23,553 nucleotides of DNA from Prevotella sp. CAG:732 (GTDB lineage: Bacteria > Bacteroidota > Bacteroidia > Bacteroidales > Bacteroidaceae). Shown one piece after another: positions 1 through 10,377 of this stretch (positions are counted from its first letter, which is position 1; the number at the start of each line of letters is the position of its first letter). The stretch covers positions 137,689 through 161,241 of the forward strand of contig FR893268.1 in assembly GCA_000436035.1 (NCBI GenBank), given 5' to 3'. Position numbers and translations under genes: made by a program. The notes under the pieces are model-generated. The model did not search any database and was not told the origin of the DNA. It was given only the letters and a program-made list of their open reading frames with translations.

Positions 1-1555
1 ACTTGGCATTGTCCATACCTGTTGCAAAGGCAGGCATACCAGAACGAGTGCGAGTCTTGCTAGCCATTTTGGCAGCAGTCTGTGTGCCAGGAACCGTAAC
101 CGTTGTCTTATTGCCTTCTGCATCAGTGTATTCTACTGCACCACTGGCATCGGCAGCATTGTCATTGCCACAAGCCTTGAAGTACTGATAGAGAGCCTCA
201 GCATAGTTCAAGTACATACCACCCATACGGAATGTCAACCATCCGTGAGGTGAAGTTGTGGCAGCATAGCCTGAACGAGCACGAAGAATCTGGTCGGCAT
301 TACAGAATTTCTTCAAGTAATAACCAGTAGTTGTAGCGTATGACTTACCAGCGGCATTACCCGTACGAGAGTGATAACCACCTTCATAGGTCTCAATTGT
401 AGGATGCTCACTGTTGTAAGTAGCCAAGTCGTTAGGCCAAGCATCGCCATTGAGCACAACCGTTGTCTTCAGACGAGGGTCGCGGTTATCGTATGGATGA
501 GTAGGATCATAGAGCGGACTCTCAGAAATGCTCTTGCCATCTGTACACTCGAAGGCATCCACCAAGTCTTGCGTAGGACAGTTGCCACCCTGACCAGAAG
601 AATAACCTACAGGGAAGTTGTAGCCCTCGAATGAGCTAGAAGAAGCTGTACGACGAGCGAAGAGGATCTCCTTGGTGCTCTCGGTGTTTGAATAGAACTC
701 CTTGTCCCAGAGCAAGTTCATGGAAGAAGCCAAGCCCATGCCCTTTGCCTCAGCAGCATCAATCATCTCCTTGTTGGCTATCACTGCGGCAGCCCAAAGG
801 TTCTTCTTCTCCTCCTCGGTCTTACCCTGAGTAAAGAGAGGTGAAGCATGATAGAGGGCAGCCTGTGCCTTCAAGGCGAGTACGGCATATTTATTGGCAC
901 GTCCGGTCTCAGCCTTAGCCAAAATCTTATCAGACTTGCCTGCGTAGTCCTCGATAATCTTATCCTTGATGTCATCACACTCACTGTTGATGAAGTTGAA
1001 GATCTCATCAGCACTGCTGCAAGGCAGAGCTGTTTCCTCAGAACCCGTGGTGTTGTGCTCCTTGAAAGGTACTCCACCAAACTGGCGAACCAAGGTGAAA
1101 TAGAAATAAGCACGTGCCCAACGAGCCTCATACTGATAGTTCTGATAGAGGTACATCTGCTTCTCGTAATCCAAGTTGAGCTTGAACTGATCAAAGGTCA
1201 AACCTGTCCAGTTGTCAATCACCTCGTTACAATAAGTGATACCCTCGTATGCCTTCGACCAGATGGAAGAACGGTTGTTGGTAGGACTCCAATTACCATT
1301 GTAGAAGTCCTCCACCGCATTGCCATCATGGCTATACTCCGACTCATCGGTAGCAGAGGAAAGCATCGCACCGCTGAGGTTACCCCAATCGGTATCAATA
1401 TCCGTATAAATGGTGGTCATCAATCCACCTACGTAAGCGAATGAACGCTGAATATAGTCCTTGTCGTATGCCGTATATTCATTGTAGTCCATATTGCAGG
1501 AAGACAACACCATGGCAGCCAACGCAAAGCTAAATAAATTTTTATTTAATTTCAT
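1..1555 (-). CDS. SusD/RagB-like outer-membrane glycan-binding lipoprotein, partial (C-terminus beyond window)
   Basis: Reading back from the ATG at 1553-1555, an open frame runs without a stop to the left window edge, giving about 518 residues. The N-terminus begins MKLNKNLFSFALAAMVLSSC, a signal peptide ending in a lipobox with Cys20, so the mature protein should be a surface lipoprotein. SusD-family features are visible: the helical segment with LYQNYQYEARWARAYFYF near residues 130-150, DPRLKTTVVL, and near the visible end MGGMYLNYAEALYQ, the usual SusD C-terminal helical motif. SusD proteins cap a partner SusC barrel and bind oligosaccharide at the cell surface. The start lies 17 nt after the stop of the preceding SusC gene, so the two form a co-transcribed pair. 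The ligand cannot be read from sequence; rhamnose-containing pectin is inferred from the neighbours. Family assignment is firm. Confidence 0.93.
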   Translation of the reverse strand, partial: MKLNKNLFSFALAAMVLSSCNMDYNEYTAYDKDYIQRSFAYVGGLMTTIYTDIDTDWGNLSGAMLSSATDESEYSHDGNAVEDFYNGNWSPTNNRSSIWSKAYEGITYCNEVIDNWTGLTFDQFKLNLDYEKQMYLYQNYQYEARWARAYFYFTLVRQFGGVPFKEHNTTGSEETALPCSSADEIFNFINSECDDIKDKIIEDYAGKSDKILAKAETGRANKYAVLALKAQAALYHASPLFTQGKTEEEKKNLWAAAVIANKEMIDAAEAKGMGLASSMNLLWDKEFYSNTESTKEILFARRTASSSSFEGYNFPVGYSSGQGGNCPTQDLVDAFECTDGKSISESPLYDPTHPYDNRDPRLKTTVVLNGDAWPNDLATYNSEHPTIETYEGGYHSRTGNAAGKSYATTTGYYLKKFCNADQILRARSGYAATTSPHGWLTFRMGGMYLNYAEALYQYFKACGNDNAADASGAVEYTDAEGNKTTVTVPGTQTAAKMASKTRTRSGMPAFATGMDNAK

Positions 1556-1572
1556 AGTTGTAGTCCTTTCGT

Positions 1573-4440
1573 TTAGAATGTTACAGCTGCTCCTACCTGA
1601 AGACTCTTGGTCAATGGCTGGGTAGCACCATAGGATGCGGCATCAGCCTTGTCAAGATGGTCGGCTGTGAAGAGGTCTGTACCACGTACATATAATTTCA
1701 CGCCATCAATGAAACCTACCTTGTTGAGCAATGACTGAGGCAAGTAATAATACATCTCCACATAACGAAGCTTGAGATAGCTGCGGTCAAACATGTTGAG
1801 CGTGCTGTTCACGTCGTTGTTGGCATTGCTAGTGGTAGAAAGACGTGGGAAGAGAGGATTCTCTGTGTTGCCACGCTCTGCTGACCAAGAGTTCTCATAG
1901 AGATACTGAGACAAGGTGTTGCTAGCCACCGCGGAACGATACAAGCCATTGGTGGTCTTGAAACCTGTCCACTTGCCTACTCCCTGGAACATAGCATCGA
2001 TACCCCAACCCTTGTACTCAGCTCCCAAATGGAAGTTGTAATACAAGTCAGGAGCGGTAGTGCTATGACCAATCGCCTTGCGATCGTTGGTATCAATCAT
2101 ACCGTCACCTGTCACATCTTGGTATTTCACATCACCAGGATATACGGTTGTAAAGCTCTGAATAGGATAACCCAACTGCTTCATTTCGGCAGATGAGATG
2201 ATGCCATCACCATTCAAGTCATCACTCTTCTGGAAGAAGCCGGTGGCAACATATCCAAATGCCTGACCATAACGGAGACCTGTAGAAGAGGTATTGGCAT
2301 AGAGCTGTGGAGCCTCAGCCTGTTTCTTGACAATGGTCTTGTTCCAAGTCATGGAAGCACCCAAGTTGATGGTCCAATTCTTGCCCAACTTCTTGCTGTA
2401 ATCAGCAGAGAGTTCGATACCCTTGGAGTCGATGACACCTACATTCTCGTATGGAGCGCCCAAACCGAAGACGCTAGAATAGCTACCTGCGGTAGAATAC
2501 CAAATGTCGTAACGATGCTGGTAATAGAAGTCGGCAGAAATGTTCAGACCACCGAAGAGAGTGGCATCGAGACCCATATTGAACTTGCTGGTGCGCTCAT
2601 GTCCCAAATGGATAGTGCGAGCGGTTGACAAATAAGTGTTACCCCACTGTGTACCTGTAAAGGTTGCATCGAATGGATAAGATACACCATTCATCAAGTA
2701 GAACTGGTCGTAATATGTCCAGGTATTGTTAGGAAGTACATCGAGTGCTTTGTTACCGTAAGACATACGCAACTTCAAGAAGTCAATCCACTTCACATCC
2801 TCCATGAACGACTCGTTGGAAACATTCCATGCGGCGGAGAAGTTAGGTGAGAAGAACCACTTGCTGCCTGGAGCCATACGGCTAGAACCTGACTCTACGA
2901 AAGCCATATCAAAGATGTACTTGTTCTCATAACCATAGTGAGCGAACAAGGAAACATTGTGGCGATAGACGGTGGTATTCGTACCAGTCTGGTCGTTGTA
3001 CTCATAGTCATACTTCAACTGACCATATACATTGTGCTTCTCGGCAAATGTTCTGTTGTAGTTGAGGGATGCATTCCAGATGCAACGGCGAATCCAACTA
3101 TTATTGTTGGAGTCTGTACCCATCTTAGAATCTGTACCTTCTACGGTAGCCATCTCTGCACTGCCATTCTCTACAACATCACCATTGGTTGGCACACTAT
3201 AGTAACTATAACGATATGTCTTGGAGTGATTACCATAGACATTTGACCATGTATCGTAGCCCAGCTGAGCCTGCGCACTCAAACCCTCGGTGATGGCAGA
3301 AAGATCCTGATCCAACTGCAAATCGGCATAGAGCGCACGCTGGTGATTCTTATAATAAGCAGCACCTTGGCTCTGAGCCACTGGGTTATTAGTCGTATAA
3401 ATGGAGTTACCACCCCAGATACCATCAGTCACCTTGACTGGGAAGGCATTGGCTGGTACCTTGTAAATCATAGACCAAAGGTCGGCTTGAGAACCAGGCT
3501 GTGACTGCTCTGTCAACAAACCATAGATATGGGTGTGCAACTTGGTTTTGAGTCCCAAGTCAATGTCCATGTTGGAACGCAAGGTACCACGGGTATATTT
3601 ATTCTGAGTTGAATAGCCGTCATTCTGGAAATTCTTGATGAATCCCTTGTTGGTGAGGAGCTGGATATTGGTATAGTAACGGAAGTTACTGGTACCACCC
3701 TTGAACTCCAAGTTGAAGCGATCATTGTTGGATACATTGCGGAAGGTCTCGTCTGTCCAGTTGACATTAGGATAATAAAGAGGATTGGTTCCGTCCTTGT
3801 AAGCATTGATGACAGCGTCACTATAGACAGCCGCAACATTCTGGTTACGATAAGCCTCGTTGACAGCAGAAGCATAAGTAGCAGCATCAGCCATCTCTGG
3901 CTTGTCGTTTAAGTAAGAGAACACGTGGTCGTAAGAGAAAGTAAACGACTTGGTGTTATATTTACCGTGCTTGGTGGTTATCAAGACGACGCCATTGGCA
4001 CCTTTGTAACCATAGAGAGCAGTGGCAGCGGCATCCTTCAACACCTGAACACTCTCCACATCCTCGGCTACGACATTCTCGATGGCACGCTCCACTCCAT
4101 CCACGATGAAGAGAGGAGTACTACCACTGGAAGACTGAATGCCACGGATATAGAAAGTAGGATTCTGCGCATTGTAGATACCTGCACCATCCAAGCCCAC
4201 AAGCCCAGAGCCTTGACCTAAGATGTTGTTACCAATGTTGCGTGCGCCACGCTTATTGACATCCTTATTGGTGATGACACTGACAGCAGCGGTAGATTGC
4301 TCACGAGTGAACAAGCGATTGGCACCGATATCCACCAACTGGTCCTTATATGCCACCGAATCTATGAGGTCATGCTGAGCCACTGCTGGCAGGGTGGTAC
4401 CTGCTAGCAATGTCAACATAAATATATTCTTTGTTTTCAT
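1573..4440 (-). CDS. SusC/RagA-like TonB-dependent outer-membrane transporter, short form without N-terminal regulatory-like domain
   Basis: This 955-residue protein has a signal peptide (about 1-21, ending PAVAQ), then a TonB plug domain at about 45-160 with FYIRG, FIVDGVER and the diagnostic SusC motif LKDAAATALYGYKGANG followed by VVLITTKHG. The rest is the 22-strand barrel. Two aspartate-rich EF-hand-like loops occur near 740-752 (DLNGDGIISSAEM) and 772-785 (DVTGDGMIDTNDR), as seen in many SusC proteins. Unlike the SusC at 6787-10101, it has no carboxypeptidase-regulatory-like beta-sandwich between signal peptide and plug; only about 25 residues separate them. It should import oligosaccharides using TonB energy with the SusD encoded 17 nt downstream. 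It follows the upstream SusD gene by 21 nt, so it belongs to the same operon. The cargo is inferred, not shown. Confidence 0.95.
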   Translation of the reverse strand: MKTKNIFMLTLLAGTTLPAVAQHDLIDSVAYKDQLVDIGANRLFTREQSTAAVSVITNKDVNKRGARNIGNNILGQGSGLVGLDGAGIYNAQNPTFYIRGIQSSSGSTPLFIVDGVERAIENVVAEDVESVQVLKDAAATALYGYKGANGVVLITTKHGKYNTKSFTFSYDHVFSYLNDKPEMADAATYASAVNEAYRNQNVAAVYSDAVINAYKDGTNPLYYPNVNWTDETFRNVSNNDRFNLEFKGGTSNFRYYTNIQLLTNKGFIKNFQNDGYSTQNKYTRGTLRSNMDIDLGLKTKLHTHIYGLLTEQSQPGSQADLWSMIYKVPANAFPVKVTDGIWGGNSIYTTNNPVAQSQGAAYYKNHQRALYADLQLDQDLSAITEGLSAQAQLGYDTWSNVYGNHSKTYRYSYYSVPTNGDVVENGSAEMATVEGTDSKMGTDSNNNSWIRRCIWNASLNYNRTFAEKHNVYGQLKYDYEYNDQTGTNTTVYRHNVSLFAHYGYENKYIFDMAFVESGSSRMAPGSKWFFSPNFSAAWNVSNESFMEDVKWIDFLKLRMSYGNKALDVLPNNTWTYYDQFYLMNGVSYPFDATFTGTQWGNTYLSTARTIHLGHERTSKFNMGLDATLFGGLNISADFYYQHRYDIWYSTAGSYSSVFGLGAPYENVGVIDSKGIELSADYSKKLGKNWTINLGASMTWNKTIVKKQAEAPQLYANTSSTGLRYGQAFGYVATGFFQKSDDLNGDGIISSAEMKQLGYPIQSFTTVYPGDVKYQDVTGDGMIDTNDRKAIGHSTTAPDLYYNFHLGAEYKGWGIDAMFQGVGKWTGFKTTNGLYRSAVASNTLSQYLYENSWSAERGNTENPLFPRLSTTSNANNDVNSTLNMFDRSYLKLRYVEMYYYLPQSLLNKVGFIDGVKLYVRGTDLFTADHLDKADAASYGATQPLTKSLQVGAAVTF

Positions 4441-4461
4441 ATACGAAATCTATTATCTAAA

Positions 4462-6750
4462 TTATTCCCAACCTGGGTTTTGTACTAAGCCATAATTCTT
4501 ATTGATCTCCACCTGTGGCAGTGGGTCGAAGAGCCATTTCTTCACCTCATTGCTCTTAGGGTCTTTCTCCCAGAGGTAACGGCTATTACCTGTAATCGTC
4601 TTCACGAGACTCAAGAAGAAGAGTGGCTGAGTAGAAGAGGCGTCATCCTCACGATCGGCACCAACCCATGCACGGTTACGACTTTCGAAGACCTTACCTT
4701 TCTGCATCATACGATACTGCATCAAGCCATGCAACTGTTTGGTCATCCAATCGGTACGCTTGTTACGAACCATATCAAACCAGCGTGCATCTGTCAATCC
4801 CAACTCACGTACACGCTCGTCAAGAAGTTCTTCCATAAACTCTGTAGAAGTCTCACCATTGGCAAGAGTAACAGTTGTTGTGGCAGCATCTGCCGCCGTT
4901 GTAGCAGTATAGCCCTTAGCCTCACGCCAAGCTTTAGTAATCCAGTTTCTTGCCATAGAAGGAAGACCTACACGAGAGCGAACGATATCTACCATACTAA
5001 CAGCCTTGTTAACATCTGGATTAGAACGCATCACAAGAGCCTCTGCATACTGCAAGTAGAAATCAGCCAATGACAAAGAAACCCACTGAGTTGGATAACG
5101 ATAAGAGTCCGCATTAGGGTCGTTAGGATAAACACCGGCACCGAGGTAATACTTGTTGTAACCATAACCAGAACCAAACATCGTATTCTGCTGTGTCAAG
5201 ACGCCCGTACCACCATCATTACCATTGTACCAAAGTTCCCAAGGATAACCTGTCATAGAAGCAGTAGTCCAGTCGAGGTTCATATTCTGACCATTCACAA
5301 TACACTCCTCATACAAACGAGGGTCACGAGTCAATGTCGTAGTGATTTGTCTTGAACCAGAAGGAACATTACCACTGACAAACATGGTATGCAATGACTT
5401 TGTATTACGTGTAATGGCACCTGTACGAGAATTGGTCAAGAAGTTGCTAACAGTAATCGTTGCATTACCTTTGGCATCGTAAACCATTGTCGTATCTGGT
5501 TGCTCTGCTTGACTTTTGAAAGTTCTTTTGGCTGCATTTGTCCAATTGAAAGGCTCACCATCATTCCAAGTGAACTTCTCTACATACTCCTGTGTAGGGC
5601 AATAAGCATTACGTGCCACAGTCTTGGTGTACCACTGGTGCCAGCAATAACGACCTGCACCAATAATATCATTACCCTGCACACGAACTGTATGCAATAC
5701 TTCCTTAGAGGCATTCAAGAAATAACCTCTACGATAAGCCAAACGATAATATGCAACCTTCTTTGCAGCAGTATTGGCTGATGAAGGAGGAGTGATGGTC
5801 TCCAAAGCATACTCACCCTTTTCACTCAACTCATTATAGAAGTCGTCACAAGCCTTGGCAAAAGCATCCCAACGCTCCTGATACTTGGAAGCATCGGTGT
5901 ACATGATATAGGGTTTCACCTCTTCTGATGCGCCTTCGTAATAAGGCTTGCCATCCTTAGGATTCAACAATGGAGAGGCTGCAAACTGAAGTATCTTACA
6001 CTTCAAAGCCATAGCTCCAGCCTTAGTCCAACGACCATCCATCGTGGCACGGTTTTGAACCTGCCAAGGGAACGCTGGGTCAATGATAGCAGAATCAAGC
6101 TGATTCACCATCCAGTCAACACATTCCTCCACCGTATTGCGTGGAAACTTGCCAGTAGTCTCTGCGGTCTCCAAAGGATGATCCATGATAGGAATACCAC
6201 CATAATGCATGAAGGTATTGAAGAAAGCATCAACCATCAAGCAACGGCTCTCAGCCTTCAAGCGATCTTTCTCCTCTTGCTCCATCTCAGGAGTACGAGC
6301 GATGTTAGCCAACAAGATCAAACCCGAGCGAATCGTTTTCCATTGAAACTCCTTGTCGTAAGAATACAATGGACCATCCAAAGCATCATCACGAGAAACG
6401 TTGGCTGTCAAGGAACCCGTATAGTACTTGCTATAAACAGCAGAACCATTCCAGAACTGATGCCAGCAGTCGGTCAAGCCATCGAGCTTACCTGCGTATG
6501 GGTTACCAGCATGTGGCATATTGGTACCACCATTATAGTAAGGTAATCCATAATACTGCTTAGAATACATACCTACCACAAACTGGCGAGTATAATCTGC
6601 ACTTTGAAATACAGAGTCAATAGTGGCAGTAGAGCTGGTCGCCTTGTCGAGCGAAGCATCGCCCACTGCGATGGTGTCGGTACAAGCCGTAAGTGAAGCT
6701 CCTGCCACCAACATCGCCAATGCACTATGTAATAATATATTGTGTTTCAT
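4462..6750 (-). CDS. SusD/RagB-like outer-membrane glycan-binding lipoprotein, large (762 aa)
   Basis: The N-terminus MKHNILLHSALAMLVAGA is followed by SLTAC, a lipoprotein signal with Cys23. SusD-family segments include AGAMALKCKILQFAASPL near one third of the length, DPRLYEECIVNGQNMNLDW, and the C-terminal helical motif LADFYLQYAEALVMRSNP with VDIVRSRVGLPSM. At 762 residues it is longer than the starch SusD (about 550), a size seen among SusD proteins for complex pectic glycans; the extra length lies in aromatic-rich middle loops. It lies 36 nt after the 1104-aa SusC gene and 21 nt before the next SusC gene, so it pairs with the former in a four-gene operon. It should bind oligosaccharides at the cell surface and lid the SusC pore. 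Substrate unknown from sequence; rhamnogalacturonan fragments are a contextual guess. Confidence 0.95.
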   Translation of the reverse strand: MKHNILLHSALAMLVAGASLTACTDTIAVGDASLDKATSSTATIDSVFQSADYTRQFVVGMYSKQYYGLPYYNGGTNMPHAGNPYAGKLDGLTDCWHQFWNGSAVYSKYYTGSLTANVSRDDALDGPLYSYDKEFQWKTIRSGLILLANIARTPEMEQEEKDRLKAESRCLMVDAFFNTFMHYGGIPIMDHPLETAETTGKFPRNTVEECVDWMVNQLDSAIIDPAFPWQVQNRATMDGRWTKAGAMALKCKILQFAASPLLNPKDGKPYYEGASEEVKPYIMYTDASKYQERWDAFAKACDDFYNELSEKGEYALETITPPSSANTAAKKVAYYRLAYRRGYFLNASKEVLHTVRVQGNDIIGAGRYCWHQWYTKTVARNAYCPTQEYVEKFTWNDGEPFNWTNAAKRTFKSQAEQPDTTMVYDAKGNATITVSNFLTNSRTGAITRNTKSLHTMFVSGNVPSGSRQITTTLTRDPRLYEECIVNGQNMNLDWTTASMTGYPWELWYNGNDGGTGVLTQQNTMFGSGYGYNKYYLGAGVYPNDPNADSYRYPTQWVSLSLADFYLQYAEALVMRSNPDVNKAVSMVDIVRSRVGLPSMARNWITKAWREAKGYTATTAADAATTTVTLANGETSTEFMEELLDERVRELGLTDARWFDMVRNKRTDWMTKQLHGLMQYRMMQKGKVFESRNRAWVGADREDDASSTQPLFFLSLVKTITGNSRYLWEKDPKSNEVKKWLFDPLPQVEINKNYGLVQNPGWE

Positions 6751-6786
6751 TATTTGTTTTTGTCTTGATTGATAATTTACCTTATG

Positions 6787-9700
6787 TTAGAAGCCCACAT
6801 TCAAGCTGATAGTATAGGTACGCTGAAGAGGGTAAGAAGGTGCATTAGAGGCTCTTGTCTCAGGATCACCCCACTTGTATGGAGTCAAGGTGAACAAGTT
6901 ATAGCCTGACAATGTCACCTCACAACGAGTCATACCAATCTTCTTGAAAGCAGGATTGATGAAGTCGTAAGAGATAGACACCGTCTTCAGACGAAGATAC
7001 TTGGCATCCTTCTCCCAAAGGTTGGAAGCGGCATAGTTCTGCTCTGCATTCTTCCAGGTAGCACGTGGATAGAGTGCATCCTGTGACTCATACACACCTG
7101 GAGTCCAAGTGTTGTTGACGTGATAAGAGAGCAAACCACCCTGCGTGGTATTGGAAGAGCAGTAGAATGGCTGCATGAATACATCGGAGATGTAACGAGA
7201 AACATTCCAAGCACCGGTGAACTGAGCATTGAAGGTCAAACGCTTGTAGTTGAATCCAAATGTCAAACCTGCCATGTACTCTGGGTCATCGGTATAACCT
7301 AAGTCACGGGTCATATCATTCTCATCAATTTTGCCATCCTTGTCGAGATCGACATAGACACAATCTCCAGGTTGCAAGTCGGTCTGGCGCTGAACAGGGA
7401 ATGGAGTACCAAAGGTCTTCTCATACTCGACCTCGGTCTGCTTGCCCTCGTAGAACTTCCAGAACTGATACATAGAGCGTGAACCGATACGATGGCCACG
7501 AGCAAACATGTACTCGTTCTTCTGTGGCTTCTCCTTCATCTCGACAATCTCATTCTGGTTATAAGAAAGGTTCAACTTACCCCAAAGGCGGAAGTTCTTG
7601 CCAATCTTGTCATTATAACCGAGAGACAACTCCCATCCCCAAGACTTCGTCTCACCAGCATTGGTATAAGGCATGGTGAAACCAATAGAAGAAGGAACGG
7701 TCTGGTCGCGCACCATAATATTAGTACGGTGCTCACGATAGTAATCGAAAGTCGTTTTGATACGGTCGTTCAAGAAGTACATATCAAAACCATAATCCTG
7801 CTTGAATGCCTTCTCCCAGCCTAACTCTGGATTGTTCTTGACTGCCTCGTAGGCACCTGCAAGTGCAGAGGTACCCTGAACGGTTCCTGATGCTGCATCA
7901 CCAAAGAGATAGCCATAAGAGTCATTCCAATCAGAATAGTTATTGGTCAAACCGTATGAACCTGTATAATAAGGGTCGGCAAGATACATGAAGCGAAGTG
8001 CATCTATTGTCTTATCATTACCAACGAGACCCCATGAACCACGAATCTTGAAGAAAGATACCACCTTGGAAATAGGCTTCCAGAACTTCTCCTCACTAAG
8101 GATCCAACCAAGGGAACCTGCAGGGAAGGTACCGAAGCGTCTGCCTGGCGCAAAGTTCTCAGAGCCATTATAACCAATGTTGAACTCTGCCATATACTTG
8201 TTGGCATAGTCGTAAGTAACACGACCTACCAAACCTACGTATGAACGAGGGATATTGGCATATTCACCACCAGAATAGTAGAACTGCTTAGACTGGTTGT
8301 ACAACATCAAGGCATTGACCGTGTGCTTACCAAATACACGAGAGTAATTGAAGCTACCCTCCAAGTACCAGTCACGAGCCTTACCCTGAGAAGCTGAGTA
8401 AGAAGGATCTGTATCATTACCATTCTGACGATATACGATATAAGGTGTGCCATCAGGATTGAGAATGACTTGACCATCCTCGTCATATTGGATGAGAGGG
8501 TTGTAGGTAGCAATCTGGCATTTACCCTGCTTATTGACAGTGAAGGCTGAGTTGTAAGAACCTTTCACCTTGAAGCTCAAGCCCTTGGTAATAAAGTCCA
8601 ACTTCTGGTCGAGCACAAGGTCCATCTGAAGCTTATTGATGTTGGTCTGCATGAAACCACCACCATAATAACCCATACCATTGCCGCCCAAGAATGGGAG
8701 GTTCAAGCCATCTTTGTAATCCGTAGTACAATTTACCATCTTGCCATCAATGATACCAGGGCTAGAGAATGGAGTGGCATAATAAATCTGCTTGATCAAA
8801 CCTGCTGCACCACCTCCGGTGTATGGTTTGTCAGCATTACTCACATTACCAGCCACATTGAATGACAATGTAGTTGACTTGGTGGCTTTCAAGTCCAAGT
8901 TGGAACGATAGTTGAAACGCTTGTACTGATAACCATAGTCATAGTTGGAACCAAACTCCTTGAAGAGTCCATCCTGTGAATAATAACCAGCAGAGATAAA
9001 GTATCTGACACGGTCGGTACCGCCAGAGATGTTCAAGTTATGCTGTTGCTGAAGGGTGACATCCTTCATAATATAATCTGCCCAACGAGTACTAGGGAAA
9101 CGAATTGGGTCAGATCCATCCTTAAATTTTTGAATGATTTCCTGTGAGAAACTTGGAGCGAAAGGAATAGCTTCTTTGTAAGCCTCCACAGAAGGGTACT
9201 TACCATTTGCTACAGCAGCCAATGCCGTCTGGTTGTAATCGTTCAACGACATCTGGTTGTAGAAGTTCGCATATTCATAAGAGTTAGCCTGCTCCACCAT
9301 CTTGGTAGGAGAAAGAGCAGTCCAAGAAGTAGATACATTGATCTTTGCCTTACCCTGTGAACCACGCTTGGTAGTAATCAAGACGACACCATTGGCACCA
9401 CGCACACCAAACACAGCAGTAGCGGATGCATCCTTCAATACGGTAACGCTCTCGATTTCATTTGGGTCGATATCAGCCATGGTACGCTCTACACCATCTA
9501 CCTGGATGAGTGGGCTTGAGTCGCCGAAAGTAGCCTTACCACGAACGAAGATTTCTGCGGCATCGCTACCTGGCTCACCAGAATACTGTACGGTGGTCAC
9601 ACCTGAGAGCTGACCTCCCAAGATATTGTTGACAGAACCAACAGAAGTACGAACGAGGTCCTCGCTCTTCACACTAGAGATGGCACCCGTCATAGTTACT

Positions 9701-10101
9701 TTCTTCTGTACACCATAAGCCACCACCTCGACGGTGTTCAAGGAAACAGCTCCTGAAGACTTCAGCTGAACCTTCATGCCATCCTTGGCAGCAACAACCA
9801 TATTATCGCATCCGATATAGGTTATCTTGAGTTTTGCACCTGGCTTGACGTGGATGCTGAAGTTACCGTCCATATCAGTGACAGTACCTTGAGCAGCACC
9901 TGCACCAACGACTAACACGGTAGCACCAATCACAGGCTCGCCAGTCTCATCGACTACCGTACCCTTGACTGCCTTCGTTTGCTGAACATTGAGTACATCA
10001 GCATAGATTTGCCCCCCCATACAAGGAGACATCACCAAAGCTGAGCATACCAACGCAAATGGCAATACAGACTTCTTAATCATTTTGATTTGTTTGCTCA
10101 T
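6787..10101 (-). CDS. SusC/RagA-like TonB-dependent outer-membrane transporter, full-length form
   Basis: This is the first gene of the minus-strand SusCDCD operon, 1104 residues. A signal peptide (about 1-34) is followed by a carboxypeptidase-regulatory-like domain at about 45-115 (KGTVVDETGEPVIGATV, then TVTDMDGNFSI), a linker with TVEVVAYGVQKK (123-134), a TonB plug at about 135-250 (IFVRG, IQVDGVERTM, LKDASATAVFGVRGANG, VLITTKRG), and a long barrel. An aspartate-rich loop DLDKDGKIDENDM sits near 917-930. It should import oligosaccharides with the SusD encoded 36 nt downstream. Two in-frame starts are possible: ATG at 10101 and one six codons later at 10083 (MIKKSVLPFALV), which gives a more ordinary signal peptide; the longer form is reported. 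A -7 box for this operon is proposed at 10220-10227. Confidence 0.95.
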   Translation of the reverse strand: MSKQIKMIKKSVLPFALVCSALVMSPCMGGQIYADVLNVQQTKAVKGTVVDETGEPVIGATVLVVGAGAAQGTVTDMDGNFSIHVKPGAKLKITYIGCDNMVVAAKDGMKVQLKSSGAVSLNTVEVVAYGVQKKVTMTGAISSVKSEDLVRTSVGSVNNILGGQLSGVTTVQYSGEPGSDAAEIFVRGKATFGDSSPLIQVDGVERTMADIDPNEIESVTVLKDASATAVFGVRGANGVVLITTKRGSQGKAKINVSTSWTALSPTKMVEQANSYEYANFYNQMSLNDYNQTALAAVANGKYPSVEAYKEAIPFAPSFSQEIIQKFKDGSDPIRFPSTRWADYIMKDVTLQQQHNLNISGGTDRVRYFISAGYYSQDGLFKEFGSNYDYGYQYKRFNYRSNLDLKATKSTTLSFNVAGNVSNADKPYTGGGAAGLIKQIYYATPFSSPGIIDGKMVNCTTDYKDGLNLPFLGGNGMGYYGGGFMQTNINKLQMDLVLDQKLDFITKGLSFKVKGSYNSAFTVNKQGKCQIATYNPLIQYDEDGQVILNPDGTPYIVYRQNGNDTDPSYSASQGKARDWYLEGSFNYSRVFGKHTVNALMLYNQSKQFYYSGGEYANIPRSYVGLVGRVTYDYANKYMAEFNIGYNGSENFAPGRRFGTFPAGSLGWILSEEKFWKPISKVVSFFKIRGSWGLVGNDKTIDALRFMYLADPYYTGSYGLTNNYSDWNDSYGYLFGDAASGTVQGTSALAGAYEAVKNNPELGWEKAFKQDYGFDMYFLNDRIKTTFDYYREHRTNIMVRDQTVPSSIGFTMPYTNAGETKSWGWELSLGYNDKIGKNFRLWGKLNLSYNQNEIVEMKEKPQKNEYMFARGHRIGSRSMYQFWKFYEGKQTEVEYEKTFGTPFPVQRQTDLQPGDCVYVDLDKDGKIDENDMTRDLGYTDDPEYMAGLTFGFNYKRLTFNAQFTGAWNVSRYISDVFMQPFYCSSNTTQGGLLSYHVNNTWTPGVYESQDALYPRATWKNAEQNYAASNLWEKDAKYLRLKTVSISYDFINPAFKKIGMTRCEVTLSGYNLFTLTPYKWGDPETRASNAPSYPLQRTYTISLNVGF

Positions 10102-10219
10102 ATTTTATTTTTAGGTTTATTCGTTCAACTCGGTTTCCTATGAAAACATAACGCTAGATTATATTAATAGGTAAACTATAGGTTTTGTGAATATAACATT
10201 CTTTCAAACATTTCGGTTG

Positions 10220-10227
10220 CAAAAGTA
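10220..10227 (-). promoter_or_regulatory. Candidate -7 box of the SusCDCD operon
   Basis: On the minus strand this reads TACTTTTG, matching the Bacteroidota -7 consensus TAnnTTTG. It would start transcription near 10213 and leave a leader of about 110 nt before the SusC start at 10101. I found no good TTTG -33 box at the usual 19-21 nt spacing, which would fit a promoter that depends on an activator. Confidence 0.5.
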
Positions 10228-10377
10228 GGTATTTAGGGTATTTTTACACTTTAATTTTTGGCTATTCACCTATTTTTTTTGATATTGCGCCCATAACACT
10301 ACGTTTTGAAGGGGATTCAACAATAGAAAATCGTCCATTTATTTATATTTTCGTACAGTATGCAAAAATAAAAAAGT

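Noticed and set aside
848..1444. Plus-strand 198-aa open frame
   Set aside because: Lies opposite the partial SusD gene, which reads through this whole stretch with a lipoprotein signal.
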